Assembly: GCA_014871385.1 (NCBI GenBank)
Contig: CM026426.1
Coordinates: 33,695,020 to 33,759,019 of the forward strand
Source: Ceratodon purpureus
Taxonomy: Eukaryota; Streptophyta; Bryopsida; Pseudoditrichales; Ditrichaceae
DNA length: 64,000 nt
Direction: 5' to 3'
The translations under genes and the position numbers were made by a program. Below, one piece after another: positions 12,783 to 24,756 of the stretch; within the stretch, counting starts at the first letter, position 1, and each line of letters starts with the position of its first letter. Under the pieces are notes generated by a model. That model worked only from the letters and a program-made list of their open reading frames with translations. It had not been told where the DNA came from and did no database searches.

Positions 12783-13926
12783 TGTTAAAGGGTGATTTAG
12801 CTTCACCCTTAAAAAGCTATTCCTCTGTTCAGATCTAAGGAGAAACTCTCGAAATTTTAGTACCCACCTAACTAATCCTGCCCCACACCATTCTTCTCCT
12901 TACAGTACCAGAAAACCCACAATCTGCCCCTTCTACTACCATCAATGCAGTATCTCCAACACCCATAAACTCTAGCAATCAATACCCAACAATGCAAATG
13001 AGCAAAAAGGATCTACTTCTTGTCATTAATGACTGCAATACACATTCAGTCCTGTACCTAGCAGATTCTGATCTGCTCTAACACACCATCCTCCTCATCC
13101 TAACCTCTAAATCTCTCTCCTAACCTCCATAGCTACAACAAACTCTGCAAGAGAGTGAGAGAGAGAGTGAGAGCCGCCACCCTCACTCCTCACTAACCCC
13201 CCCCAAACCCTAGCCGCCCCTCAATCTGTCCATTTTTCATCCAAGTCGATTTTTCATCTGACTGTCAAAACTTCATCCAAAACGCAGTAACTAAGAAATC
13301 CGCAGTAACTAACTGTTTTACTGCTCCTAACTGTTTTTACTGCTCCTAGCAGTTTACTGTTCCTGCTCCTATTTTACTGCTCCTAGGTAAAAAGGCAGAA
13401 AATCCCTTTAACATTATCCCCCTTTTAGTCTGCATCTGCCCTCAGATGCTCCGGCTTTAAGTTTTATGTAGTTAGCCAAAAATGAAAAAGGAAATAAAAA
13501 TTAAAAAGAGCCTACTACTGGTCCTACCAGTATACCCCGTAATCCTACTCTAGCCACTTGTGGGTATAGCCTCGGTAACTTTCTCCTCTGGTCCTCCAGG
13601 TGTCGCCACTGGTCCTGGTGGTGTCGCCACTGGTCCTCCTACTACCGAGACTGGTCCTGCCTCCGAGGCTAATCCTGATGTCGTGGCTGGTCCTGCTGCC
13701 CTGGCTGGTCCTACACTAGTGTCTAAAGAAGACACCACTAGCCCTATGGTACGCTCCACCTCCTCGAAGCCAGTAGTTGGTTCGGGTGCTCCCTGCTCCT
13801 CATCTACCCAGTAGGCAAATGTAGGAAAAGCCTCCACAAACCGAACTAAGTACCTGTTCAACCGATCCTGGTCCTTGCCATAAGCTTTCAGCTCGTCACA
13901 CACCTGTTTCTTGGAGGTAGTTAGCA
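12783..13926 (-). repeat. 5' LTR, complete
   Basis: On the plus strand it begins TGTTAA and ends TTAGCA, so the ends are near-inverted (TGCTAA...TTAACA on the minus strand), as expected of an LTR. It is 1144 bp. It contains a copy of the end of the third ORF (13550-13926). Confidence 0.9.
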
Positions 13927-15142
13927 TAAGCTACAACCTCCAACAAATTGGACATCCTCTTCAAATTTCTTTAAGTTATATTAAAGATTACTTACTTTTC
14001 ACTGAACCATGGAAGCAAAGTCATTTACTTGTAATTCCGAAATGCTTCCAAATATTTTTTGTATTAAAAAAATAATTATAATATAGATATTGAAATTCGA
14101 GTATACAGTTTTCTCAAGCTTCAAAGGTATATACCAATATAATATAAATAAGTGTTTTTAAATTTTTATTAAAACAAAGTATAAAAGTACAGTGAAGCAA
14201 CCTGCTCTGCAATTTGAGTCTCCTGAAATATAAAGAGCCAGTGCGTTTTAGTTACGAACTACAACAATTAGATTCCACAAAATAGCGCACGCAGCACACT
14301 TCCTCAAGTGCCGCTTACTGCAGTCAATGCCTCTCTCTCTCGCACAAGTCCATCGCGCTGCACTCCTGTTATTTCAATTTTCTCACTTCACTCAAATTAT
14401 CTCAGATTTCTGCGAGACTCAAATTTTGATGTCTGGTATTTTGGTTTTGAAGTCAAGCAAGTTCGATTGAGTAAAGTCACGTCTCTTTCCAAGCAGTGCG
14501 ATGGTCCATTAATGTACAAATGGAGTACTACTTGTACATTATTCACACACACTATGAACTTTGAACAGTTGTGCTCGGTTGTCGTAATTACCCCATAATT
14601 ATTGGGATTAGTCTTCCGATCTTATATTTAAGGCGTGTTTGATCGGGGTTAAGAGTCAAGGGTTTGGTAGAACACTAGAGTTCATCATGTTTCAACAGTA
14701 CATGGGAACTAATGGGCTCGTTCCATTTGGCTTCAAAAGAAGTGTTACACTTCGGAGCAATGGAGGTGTTCTCCAAACCCATTGACACCCCCACTACCTT
14801 TTCGACCCTTAAACAACAGCCTATTACATCATCAGGTATGGTCATGCAACTTTGCAAAATATTATTCCCATTTCATATCATCTCATGTGAAATGTAAAGT
14901 TGAATAGTGTACTCAATGAGTACTTAGTGTACTAATTCTATTCTCAGTGTACTAGTTTTGTTACTAATGTCTTGAGTTATAGGGGTGGCAATCCCACTGG
15001 CGAAGAACGTAGAGGTATACTGCATACTTCAGCAATGACCAGGCATACAGAAAATGCAATTTTTGAATTTTTAAATACATAAAATTATACAAGAAATGTT
15101 CTAAAATTCTATCTACAGGCTGCTTACTAAAACCACAAGAAG
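13927..15142. other. AT-rich spacer
   Basis: No supported gene. Contains short frames only and a stretch at 14900-14960 with several AGTAC/GTACT motifs. Confidence 0.5.
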
Positions 15143-15439
15143 CTAACATTCCATTGCATTATCTAGATTGTCCATCTCTTCCTCACACATCCCTTCATAG
15201 AAGTCATTCCACATAGCTTGGATCTTGACTTCTGTCCATTTAAGACTACTTCTATACTTGCACTTCTTCCTCCTATGCTCCTTCCTCTTAACTTTCACAC
15301 AATTTAAACAACAATAGAAAACATAAAATAAAAGCATAAGAATGCATCCTATGACTAGAAAACCCTCGCATGAACCTTCTTCTTCCAAGTCTGCTGAACC
15401 CAAAGTATGGTCCATTGAGTCACTAGAAAATATAGTCAC
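15143..15439 (-). CDS. Small putative membrane protein
   Basis: A 98-codon frame with one strongly hydrophobic segment (FLVIGCILMLLFYVFYCC) followed by a basic stretch (KVKRKEHRRKKCKY) and an acidic C-terminal end. This is the layout of a single-pass membrane protein, but the sequence could equally be chance in AT-rich DNA. It lies downstream of DDE transposon copy A on the same strand. No family was recognised. Confidence 0.25.
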   Translation of the reverse strand: MTIFSSDSMDHTLGSADLEEEGSCEGFLVIGCILMLLFYVFYCCLNCVKVKRKEHRRKKCKYRSSLKWTEVKIQAMWNDFYEGMCEEEMDNLDNAMEC

Positions 15440-15936
15440 TGTAAGTTAGTATTCTATACTGTTATTAGTACTGACTGTACAATTTTTACGGTTGAAGGTA
15501 CATTGTGTATAACTAAGTACATAATCTCTCTACAAAGAACTGTACGACCTGGTCGCCACAAACTTCTGTTCAATTATTTATATAATAGTATAGTACTATT
15601 TACGTAGCTCAAGTACAAATGTACCCTAGTACTACATCCACTCTCAGTGAAGTACAAACAACACTAAGTATAGTACAAACAGCACTAAGTGTAGTACAAA
15701 CAGCATCAAGTGTAGTACAAACATCCCTAGTTGCTCAACTCCTATCATACTTTATACAGTTTGTACTGAAGATACCAAAGAGTGTTACTAGAAACAATGT
15801 TCTTGCTTACCTCTTTTTCCACTTACTGCATACAAACCCATTTCTCTTAGTACATATGGTACAAACAGTACAATAAGTACAACTACTCTATAATAGCGAC
15901 TACAAAAATTCATGTTGTAGAAGGGGACCTAGCAAC
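15440..15936. repeat. GTAC-rich region with short tandem repeat
   Basis: 15640-15725 holds four imperfect copies of a roughly 20-bp unit around AGTGTAGTACAAACAGCA. The 140 bp from 15590 contain eight GTAC tetranucleotides. Similar GTAC-rich DNA lies in the introns and flanks of transposon copy B. Confidence 0.65.
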
Positions 15937-18900
15937 TTACAAAATGGTTGTACATGTAGTACTTCTTGAAAAGATCGAAGTATGAACTCTACTCCTGCCA
16001 CTGTACACAGAGTAAGCACCACCAAGACTGTTGAATACACTTGTACAAATCCAAGTACACACATCACTTTGAATAGTATCCTCACTCCAGTAAACTACTA
16101 TTGCAAGGGAATCTTGTACCAACAATATACTAGGAAGTAGCAAACACTTACAATCCTCGTCAGCTGATACATCGTCGTCCATCATTTGCTCTCGCACTCC
16201 CTCAAGATCGTGAGGTTTTAGTTTCACAAGTTCCCAGTCTTCAACATGGGACGTATTCACGCAATTTGTAGAGTCCCCGTCTAGACAGAATGCACAAAAG
16301 CATGACAATCTCCGAACAAAAAGTTGCGTTGGGTCAGCAACAGCAAATGAGTACACTGAATGTAATGTCTAGGAACCTTTCACAGTCTCACATTCATAGC
16401 TACGTTGCCTCATACAGTCCTTGGGAATTTCCTAGAAATACCGGTTGACCTCCTTGATGCCCGTCTTTTCGAACTTGATATCCACTCGACCGGCCATTCT
16501 ATCGTTCAAGAAGCACACTGCATCATGTGCATTGTGCATCCTCCTCCAGGTGTTCTATAGTTGGGACTGCCGAAGAGCACGCTTCACTACAGCGCCTGCA
16601 TCGTCCCACTCTCCTTTCCCATGTCCCGTTCCAAAAAAGTTCCAGTTCATAGTGCAACCGTTCGTGAGTCCAGGGTATCTAGCTACAAAATACAATGCTC
16701 GGGCACCCTTGAACTGGCCCGCACAGCCGTCGGACCACACTACATGGTGCTTTGGGGAAATGCGTAGAAGGAGGTGCATAATGAGTAATCTTTATAAGCC
16801 TACAATATATGAAATTGGCGTACGTAATGATGGTTTGAAGTTTGCCTTGAAGTACCGTGTGTACAGAAGGATTCCGATTTTGTAAAAAAGGGTACTAATA
16901 ATACAGACACTGAACTATCTACTGCCCAGTATACAATGTGTAATGGAGCTTTACTGGTACTATTAAATAAGATAAACAACACGTTGTTCAAACATGATAT
17001 GTACGTAGTTTAAATAAGCTATGCACTGAATATACAGATCATATTGATAATAGAATTAAAAGTACCCAACACACCTTGAGACTCTAGCCATCGCCAATGC
17101 TGCATCATGCAGTGCTGGACAAAGAGGGAATCGTGTTGTTCATCGTCAGTTATATAGAAATGGAAGTCCTTCACAAGTTCTCCATCTGGTTTAATCCGGT
17201 AAGTAATGTGCACAAGGATATTGATCTGCGTTGAGCACCAGTACATGCTCTGGATCTGGTTCTGAATCTGGTTCTGAATCTCAAAGGTATAGTTCTCCGC
17301 AAAATCAATATGTGATAGAATTACGTCTTTGCCCATACATTGCATCAACCGCCTGCAATGGTCGTCCTGCCACCTTGCAATGAAGTTATGCCTCACAAAC
17401 TGGGGCAGTTTAGACTTGAAGTCACTAAGAAAAATTTCAGCAGAGGTCTCCTTGTAAACCTCTATGATCCTCTTCCCATCCCTTGTCAAGCCAATGATTT
17501 CATTTTCGAAATACTTCCAGGTCACAGTGGTTGATGTTGAAGACTCCAAAGGGCAAATTGGCAGCTTTGAAATACCACACTCTGCGCACTTACCCATGAC
17601 GCACGATAGTGCGTGCCACTCTGCATTCTCCGGCTTTGGGCACACAATCTCCTGCCAAAGCGATGTTGTCCCGGCGTAAGTCTTAAGTTGGGCGCTGCAA
17701 TTAGATTCTTCCAATAGGAAGAGGCATACATCACACTCGCATTGGCAGTTGTCCAGGATGTGGATTCCCCTCCTCCCATCCCGAATCCTATTGAATCCTT
17801 CCCTGAGCATGTCAATCTCCACGTGGTATCTACAGCAACAGACGTTCCTCTAGCTACAAGCTCTAACAAAATATGGCTTCAGCCTCTCAAAGGCAACCAG
17901 CTTGATGGGAGTGTCTGGATGCGACTCGACAAATCTCTTATAAAAAGAGCTCTGCAAGCATGAACAGAGCTTATGAGAAGAGATAGAAGGAACTAGATTA
18001 TTTGGATTTTGTGTACGGACTTATACAAACACAGTACTCAGATGTACCAAAGTGTACCAAGGAGTATCCAGTAGTACAAACAATATGGATTTAACTACAT
18101 CCGGTCATCCAAATTTGAAATTTGGCAGCACAATCTATGCATGTGACTTATACACTACAACGATCCTATATTCAAGCACAATAGGAAAGAATTTATACCT
18201 GAGTTTCAAGCAGATAGTGGGTGCAATGTTGTTCTCTTACATTGCGACTTATCCACTTCTGAACAATTTCCTTTCTCTTGGGGCTCACGCGAGTCTCCTC
18301 TGTCCACCATTTCAGCACAAGCTCCTTCACGGCATTAGGCACATTGGGTCTCTTCTTAAGTTTTGCAAGAGCAAAAGGTGTCCCAGCCAGACGCAGAGTA
18401 CGTCGGCGGCTAATAGCTACCTTCAAATTCCTAGGATGAACCTTCAACACCCTGGACAAAGCCTTGGCGTTTGTCACCGTTGAAGATACGGCCCCATCAA
18501 GAAGAACAGTCTTCCTAGCAAGCATATCTGCTAAATGAGACCCCTTCACAATGTTCAACTCATGCTGGTAATTCTTTAGAAATTCAATCTGAACCTTCGC
18601 ATCTTCCACACAAGGATAGTACTCGGGAAGAAACGGAGAAACACATTCGTCCTGCAGAAAAAGCTCCATGATCTTCAAACGAGACTGGGCATCCGGACAA
18701 CCTTGCATCTGACTTATGAAAAAATTCACGATCTGAGACACCACACGCAGTAGTTCTCGAGAAGACAGCTCGTTGCCCTCCCCAGGTTCCTCCTCGGCAG
18801 TGGCAAGCAACCTAGCCTCCCTTTCTCTCTCCCTCTGCAACTCTCCACGTTTACGTTGTCTCTCTGCCTCCCCCTCTCTTAAACCTTCCCTCATTGCATC

Positions 18901-18975
18901 ATAATCCTCAGCCCTTGCAGAAGGCCTATTCCTCTTCACTCCTGCACGTCGCTGTGCACCTCTTGCATCCCCCAT
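15937..18975 (-). pseudogene. DDE-type transposase, copy A, decayed
   Basis: A multi-exon gene coding a DDE-like enzyme that would cut and join transposon DNA. Exon 1 (18199-18975) is open for 259 codons and ends at a GTATAA donor. Exon 2 (about 17075-17951) carries cysteine clusters (CQCECDVC, CVMGKCAECG) and the first acidic motif (SHIDFAENY). The next coding segment has WSDGCAGQFKGA and GTGHGKGEWDDAGAVVKR, matching the second and third acidic positions. The C-terminal segment has SCFCAFC and an acidic end. Four in-frame stops, all TAG, lie at 17850, 16555, 16432 and 16369. Motifs of this kind (FAENY, DG..QFK, HGKG..D) are known to me from many unannotated animal and plant proteins; I cannot name the superfamily. 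Confidence 0.75.
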
Positions 18976-19319
18976 TGCCTAAGAGAAGAACAATCTAACC
19001 CCAACAAATTCAGAAACCCTACATGCACAAACAATATGCAACAACAACAATTAAAATTCCCTCAACAGCATTGATGGGTCAGCGAGGACACCATCACGGA
19101 GGCGCGGGAATAAACAGAAGCAGGCTGCAGGCTGCCCTCTCCCCTCCGGGACACCATCAACCTTGGTAGAAGCAAAAAATGGGACTCTGCACGATAGAAA
19201 AGCGCCCCGCGATGCCGCCAGAATACACGGAGTACCGTACTTTGGACATTTTGTACTAAGTGTACACGATGTACACAATGGTACTCAAAGGCCCGAGAGC
19301 GACCCTAGCGTATTCTCAC
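18976..19319. other. Divergent intergenic region
   Basis: Lies between transposase copy A (minus) and the RING-like gene (plus). 19230-19290 contains five GTAC motifs. A possible shared promoter region; no core element can be pinned down. Confidence 0.35.
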
Positions 19320-21140
19320 CCTGGCGAAGAAAGCTAAAGATGGAGCTGCTCAGGACCAGCAACTTGCGCTCTTACTGGTGGAGTCCTACGAGGCTAACTT
19401 GGCCTCTCTTCAGAATGCGGACGTGGCACATCCGGGAAACGAAGCGAAACAGAGTTTACTAGTTGAGCTGTTGGAGGAACAGAAGGAAGGTCTAGGAAGG
19501 AGGCGGAGGCGCTACAGAGGGATTTAGCCGCATCAGAGTGTCGGAGGTTGCGAGAGCAAAAGTTGCGGATGTGTGAAGGGGTGAAGGTGGAGATCGATCG
19601 CATCAAATATGGAAGGCAATCTGATAGCCTCAACCCTGTGCCACTTGTGTACCCTGATTCCGCGTTTGGTGAAGACGAGTCTCCCGAGCGCAGGTTCTTG
19701 AAAATCACCAAGTGTGCCCTTTGCGGTTTCAACTTCCCCAAGAGTGATATAGTAATAGCGAGCCATAAGCACATGTATCACCCTTTCTGCGCAAAGGTTT
19801 CCTACGAGAATGGATACAAGTGTGCCGCAGCTAACTGTAGTGATAAACTGGTAGACCCAGATTGGCACCGTAGTTTTGGGTGGGGAGGTCCAGGTACTCT
19901 TGTCGTCAAAGATGTTGCTGCAGCAATTACCTTGTGTGACAAGGAGGTGGCGCGGTTGCTTGCTCAACGAGCTGAACGAGCTAGGCTATGATGTCCAAAC
20001 ACAGGTCAGTACTTACGGTGGTTGTTATTTCAAATGCCATCCTACCTTGTTGTTTTGAGGTATTGCCTTAAGGTTTTGATTTTCTACGGGAGGTATAGCT
20101 TATAGTACTTCTCTTCCTCCGACTCGGGGACTACAGTAAGTGGCAGCAATAGTGAGAGCAAAGAGAGCGACAATGAAGACGATGAGGGAGAAAGTGGCCA
20201 CAGTCCCCAGGTTCTGCAGGTACAAGAAGACAAACCAAGAGAAGATAATGGGCCAAGGTTGGACACCGAGAAGAAGTTCAAGGATGAGGGACTGATTCAG
20301 AGTCCACCCGTTCAGATGGTGGCAGCACAAGACAGAGAAATTGTGGAACGTCCACGTGGAGTAGACCTGAGGACTGGCGCGGGTGAAGAAGGTGTGCAAA
20401 GACGTGACAAAGGCTTAGGGTCCGGGGAGGGTAAGAGAGATATGACATGGAGTTGGACAGTGAAATAGAAGGAGGAAGGGACACAAAGGGTAAGGTAGGG
20501 GGGGGGGATGTTTAGGTACTCAAGGTGATAGGAGATGAGGGGTTAGACGAGGGGCAAGAGGAGGTGCTGGAACATGAGAGCCTAGAAATTTGGGGCAGGC
20601 CTTGGACCTCCTTGGTTCAGTCCAATATGGCAGTAGATGTGCCCACCAACCAAGCTAATGTGTCAAGAAGGAGAAAACACGATGGGCATGGAGAAAAGCA
20701 AAGAAGGAGATGAGGGGGCCCGAGGTGTTGGGAACCAGGCCAAGGAGAAACAGGTGAAGGAGAAACAGGTAAAGGGGAAGAGAAAGTCCGTAGAAGGGAG
20801 GAGGCTCGAGGAGGAGCTAGAAGAACACGGTGTGATTGGAAGATCAGGTGGCGGAGAGTAGGGGCCAGCTCAGAGAACGCGGGCTAGTAGGAGATCCATC
20901 GACGTTGGAGATGAAGTACAAGGAGGCGAAGGTGATGAGTTGGCAACGCAACGGAAGTCTAAGGGTAGAAGGCAGAAGAAGGACTGTGCTGTGGAAAAGG
21001 GTGGGCAGAAGAAATCTAGCAAGAGAAAGTCAAAGGAGACCCCTTCTCTTCGTAGCTGCCCCGATGTTGCAAGTCCCGGAGGCAGCCCAAGCGGGAAAAA
21101 ACTGAAGCCTATGAGCAGTGTACTGGGGTCCTCTAACTAA
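19320..21140 (+). pseudogene. Coiled-coil/RING-like gene, frameshifted
   Basis: A decayed relative of the gene at 41565-43193. From 19320 a frame reads as coiled coil (LLVESYEANLASLQ, LLVELLEEQKEG), then shifts by one base near 19500 and continues as KEAEALQRDLAASECRRLRE. A cysteine/histidine module follows at 19710-19900: CALCGF, SHKHMYHPFC, CAAANC, then PDWHRSFGWGG. After a likely intron from about 20010, a Lys/Glu-rich tail continues in several frames to a stop at 21140 (ending MSSVLGSSN). The shared part with the 43-kb gene is CX2C...S(C/H)X3HPxC...C then W..S(F/W)G. It may be a zinc-binding ubiquitin-ligase-like module; this is inference. It lies directly upstream of the SET-domain gene. 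Confidence 0.55.
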
Positions 21141-21346
21141 TTGTTGTAGTAGGCTTGTGCAGGATTGTGTAGAGTTGTGTAGGCAGTTAAGTATGGGTGC
21201 GAATTTTTTTTGTACACTATGCTTTGTATCTTCAGATATACATACGTGGGCTCCTTTGGGTCTATGGTTTTTTCCTCTATACTCTAAATATTTTGTATGT
21301 ATTCCATCACGTGCCAAAACAACTCAACCAATCCTCTTATTCTAAG

Positions 21347-22846
21347 GGAATAAAATCTGCCTTGTCAAAACAGGGTAAATTACTGGTTGCGGACCTATCA
21401 CATGGCTTGGAGCGAAATCTCGTGCAATTAGTCGGTCCTATTGGAAACCCCATCCCCCTTCCTCAACTTTATTACACTAAAGAGAGCATGGTATTAGTTG
21501 AGGAGCTTAATGGTGGCAACTTGTGGAAACACGTGGGAGACACATTCAAACCCAAAGAGGGATGTTTAGGATGTAGATCTGGCTGTCTAATATCCGGAAA
21601 ATCTGGTTGCACGTGCGCCCTAAAGTCAGGGGATTTTGCATACGACACGGCTGGCCTCCTTGGGGCTGATGTCGTGAACAAGTTGGATGACAAACTAAGT
21701 ATGGAATATTGTGACAAAGGTTCCGGGTGTTATTGTTCCAGTCCCCTGAGTGAAGACAAAGACACTACTAGTGAGGAGGAGATAGTTTGTCATGGTCACC
21801 AAGCAAGGACTTTTATTATGGAATGCAACTCCATGTGCACTTGCCATTCAAAGTGTAGGAACCGGGTCATACAGCATGGCATGATGACGAAAGTCTAGAT
21901 AAGGATGAATGAACTACATTACAGAGTTACTGTTTTCATTATGAAATTTGCGTTTTTAAATATTTTGTTTTTAACAATTGCTTTGTCATTGGCAAGTTTT
22001 CAATACTTCTAGTCGAGAATGGGGTGTCCGGATAGTGGAGCACATCCAGGCAGGTAAGTTTTTGTTTGAGCTCGCGGGGGAGATTGTGACTAATAGTGAA
22101 CTGATCGAACAGAATCACCTGGTGTACAAGCTTCTTGGGTTTAGGCAAACCTATACACTTCAGCTGGATGCTTGTTGGCGATCAGAAATAATGGCCATAG
22201 ACATCAACTCTCTATGTAATGATGCAACTCACTATGGCAATGTTGCCAAATTTCTAAACCTCAGGCATGGACCGTCCTAGCTCACAATGTTCATGGTACA
22301 ATGGAATTCAGTGCTTAGTGTCTAGCAGTCCTAATTACTCATAAAAATTGTTACTTTGGTGGTTTCAGGTGCGAAGGAGCCAACGTCATTAACATGCCTG
22401 TTCGACTCTACTCAGTAGAAGACCGTATCTACTATATGGCATTCTTTGCCAGACGTGACATCTACCCAGGAGAAGAGTTGACATGGGTAAGTAGTACTAC
22501 CAAATATGAGGCCCTACCTCTACGTCGTTCAGCCTGGTTTCTATTATTATATAAATTCTAAACTAATCTTTAGAGGTTGTTTATAACCCGCGGTTGTCAT
22601 GTGTGGCAAAACTACGGCGAGGACTTTAAGTCTGATGACCGGGATATACCCAGCTTCAGATGCCGATGCGAAAGTAGCAAGTGCCGAGACAAGCAAAGGA
22701 AGATAAAACTAGAGTCAATACGGGAGAAGCCAATGCAACCGATGGAGGAGAAGCCGACCAGGTTGATCAGAAAAACAAAAATGAAAAAGAAGCATCATGG
22801 CACCTGCAAGTCGACAGTCAGGAGCCGCAAGTCAACAGTTGCATAA
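21347..22846 (+). CDS. SUVR-like SET-domain histone methyltransferase, partial model
   Basis: Related to the plant SUVR4/SUVR1/2 group, which methylate histone H3 lysine 9. Exon 21347-21890 carries the pre-SET cysteines (CLGCRSGCLISGKSGCTCAL and ECNSMCTCHSKCRNRVIQHG). Exon to 22264 starts the SET domain (EWGVRIVEHIQAGKFLFELA). Exon 22369-22486 continues (CEGANVINMPVRLYSVEDR, GEELTW). The last exon has NYGEDF and the post-SET cysteines (FRCRCESSKCR), ending at 22846. Joining 22264 to 22369 needs a GC donor but keeps phase. The NH motif of SET domains reads FLNLRC instead of FINHRC, so a key active-site His is Leu. The donor near 21890 is weak. The 5' end was not found. Could be a degenerate or catalytically dead copy. 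Confidence 0.7.
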
Positions 22847-23584
22847 GATTGAGCAACTTTTGCTAAGTTCATGGTCAGGACATTGGAGAGGTTTGCGCAT
22901 TCTAGAACTTAACTAAAATGAACACAAATTTGTAAATCAATTTTGCAGGGCTCTGGAGGACTGTTTACCTCCATTGATTTGCTCTCCAATCTTTTTTGGT
23001 ATACTCTAAGCCTAGTCCAGTAAGCCATCCCCAATGAACCCAAGTTTCCAAAAGAACTGGTTTTCACAAAAACACATCCGCATTCACTTGAGTCTAACAA
23101 ATAAAATCAGTTCATTGTAGATGAACAAGCGTAAATAAACGGTTAAGAAGACGTCAACTTCATAACATCAGTTTGCAAGAAGCATACAAACATGAAAACT
23201 TTGAAAGCAATGAACCGAAACGAGGAGAATTTAAACACGGAACAGATGGGTCAAGAAATGAGCGAGTACAAAGAGATGCGTACCTAGGTTGTGACACTGT
23301 TGCGTTTCTCAGAGACTGACAAGAAGCCAAAAAAATACGCGAGACGAGAAATACAAAGGAGTAGCTTCGACGTTGCTATATCTTCTATATTTGTTTCCAA
23401 ACGGTCACATTCAGGCGGCAATCTGATTGCTTTGGATTCCGTCCCACTCGGACTATTCTCCTGGAAAAGAATCATTTCCCTCCACTCAGAAGCCTTCTTG
23501 CTCTATCTTCTCCCGCCACATGTAGTTGTTAACACCCAAATCAGCGTCTGTGCCACCAACCCATTTAGTTCGTCAAGAAACAAG
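22847..23584. other. Spacer without supported gene
   Basis: A 100-codon open frame on the plus strand at 23291-23593 has no recognisable motifs. Nothing else supported. Confidence 0.3.
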
Positions 23585-24330
23585 AATGGGTAAGGAAAAA
23601 AATAAAAAAATAAAAGAAGAACGTGAACATTAATAAACAATAAGATATGGAAAAAAATGAAAAAATTAAAGAAAAAAAAGGACAATAATAAAGAAGAAGT
23701 TTGAAAAACATGTAATCAAATAAAAGAAGAATAAGTAAAGAAGAACAAAGAAGGTTGAAAAAAAAATTGTAAATAAATAACATATAAAGAATGGATAAGA
23801 TTGAGAAAATTAAATTAGGTGGGAAAAAAAAATACATGATTCAAATAAAGAGGAAGTTTGGAGAACATATAATCAAATAAAAGAAGAATAAGTAATAGAA
23901 GAAATATGAAGACTGAGAAAGATTAAATGAAATGAAATGAGAAAAGGACAAGAAGAACAAAAAAGGGATAATAAATAATTAACAAGAAGAAAAGAGAAGC
24001 TTCAAAAAAATAAATGAAGAATAAGAAGGATGAAAGAAAGGGGATTCAAGGGAAAAATAAAAGTAAATGAAGTATGAGGAAAGACAAGAAGAACAAAGAA
24101 GGTTGAAAAAGAAATGTAAATAAATAGAACAAAAAGAAGGAATAAGATTGAGAAAATTAATTTAGATGGAAAAAAAAAAATACATGATTCAATAAAGAAG
24201 AAAGTTGTAAAAATTTATTTATTTTTAAAAATAAAATAAAATAAAATAAAATAATAACAATAAGAAATAAGAAGGTTTTCTAGAAAGAAATAAAAGTAAA
24301 TATAAGAGAAACGTCAATAAAAAGAATGGA
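23585..24330. repeat. Purine-rich low-complexity DNA with internal duplication
   Basis: Almost pure A/G on the plus strand with AAGAAGAA and AATAAAA tracts. The block at about 23741-23851 recurs, diverged, at about 24090-24206, an offset near 350 bp. Confidence 0.6.
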
Positions 24331-24756
24331 CATTTATGTGAATCATTATTAGAAAACCACTTATAGGTAATTTTGAAATATTACCGCATATCCACTAATA
24401 CTCAAGTATTAACTAAGCTTTTAAACTTATGCCATACCTTGAAATTGTATTCCTAGATTATTTAAAATTAAAATCTTTTAAATATCTTAAATAAATGTGA
24501 ATAACACCTATGCCTATATCCGCTTTCCTGTTTTTCTTTTAAAAAATCAACAACTTATCTTTGAGTTCTAAATTAACTAAATCAAATCTTGCACTACAAA
24601 TTCTAAATTAAACCTTACCGTACATTCCATTTATGTATTCATTGTTATTTATGATTGTTTATACTCCTACAAAATAATCGTCCAATAAGGTATTATTTAA
24701 GGCCACATACATGCACATCCATATATAGTTAAATATAAAATTAGTGATAGGATTCA
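24331..24756. other. AT-rich spacer
   Basis: No gene or repeat recognised. Confidence 0.3.

Larger units (their letters stand above)
1..13926 (-). mobile_element. Ty3/Gypsy LTR retrotransposon, non-chromovirus type
   Basis: A nearly complete element read on the minus strand: 5' LTR (right), primer-binding site, gag, protease, RT, RNase H, integrase, a third ORF, 3' LTR (left, cut by the window edge). The order RT-RNase H-integrase is that of Ty3/Gypsy. No chromodomain follows the integrase, and a long extra ORF lies downstream of pol, as in Athila/Tat-like plant lineages; the lineage assignment is inference. The LTRs differ by only about eight positions over 1.1 kb by eye, so the insertion is recent, yet the coding regions contain nine in-frame stops. 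Downstream of the 5' LTR the flank starts at 13927; the other flank is outside the window, so a target duplication cannot be checked. Confidence 0.93.
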
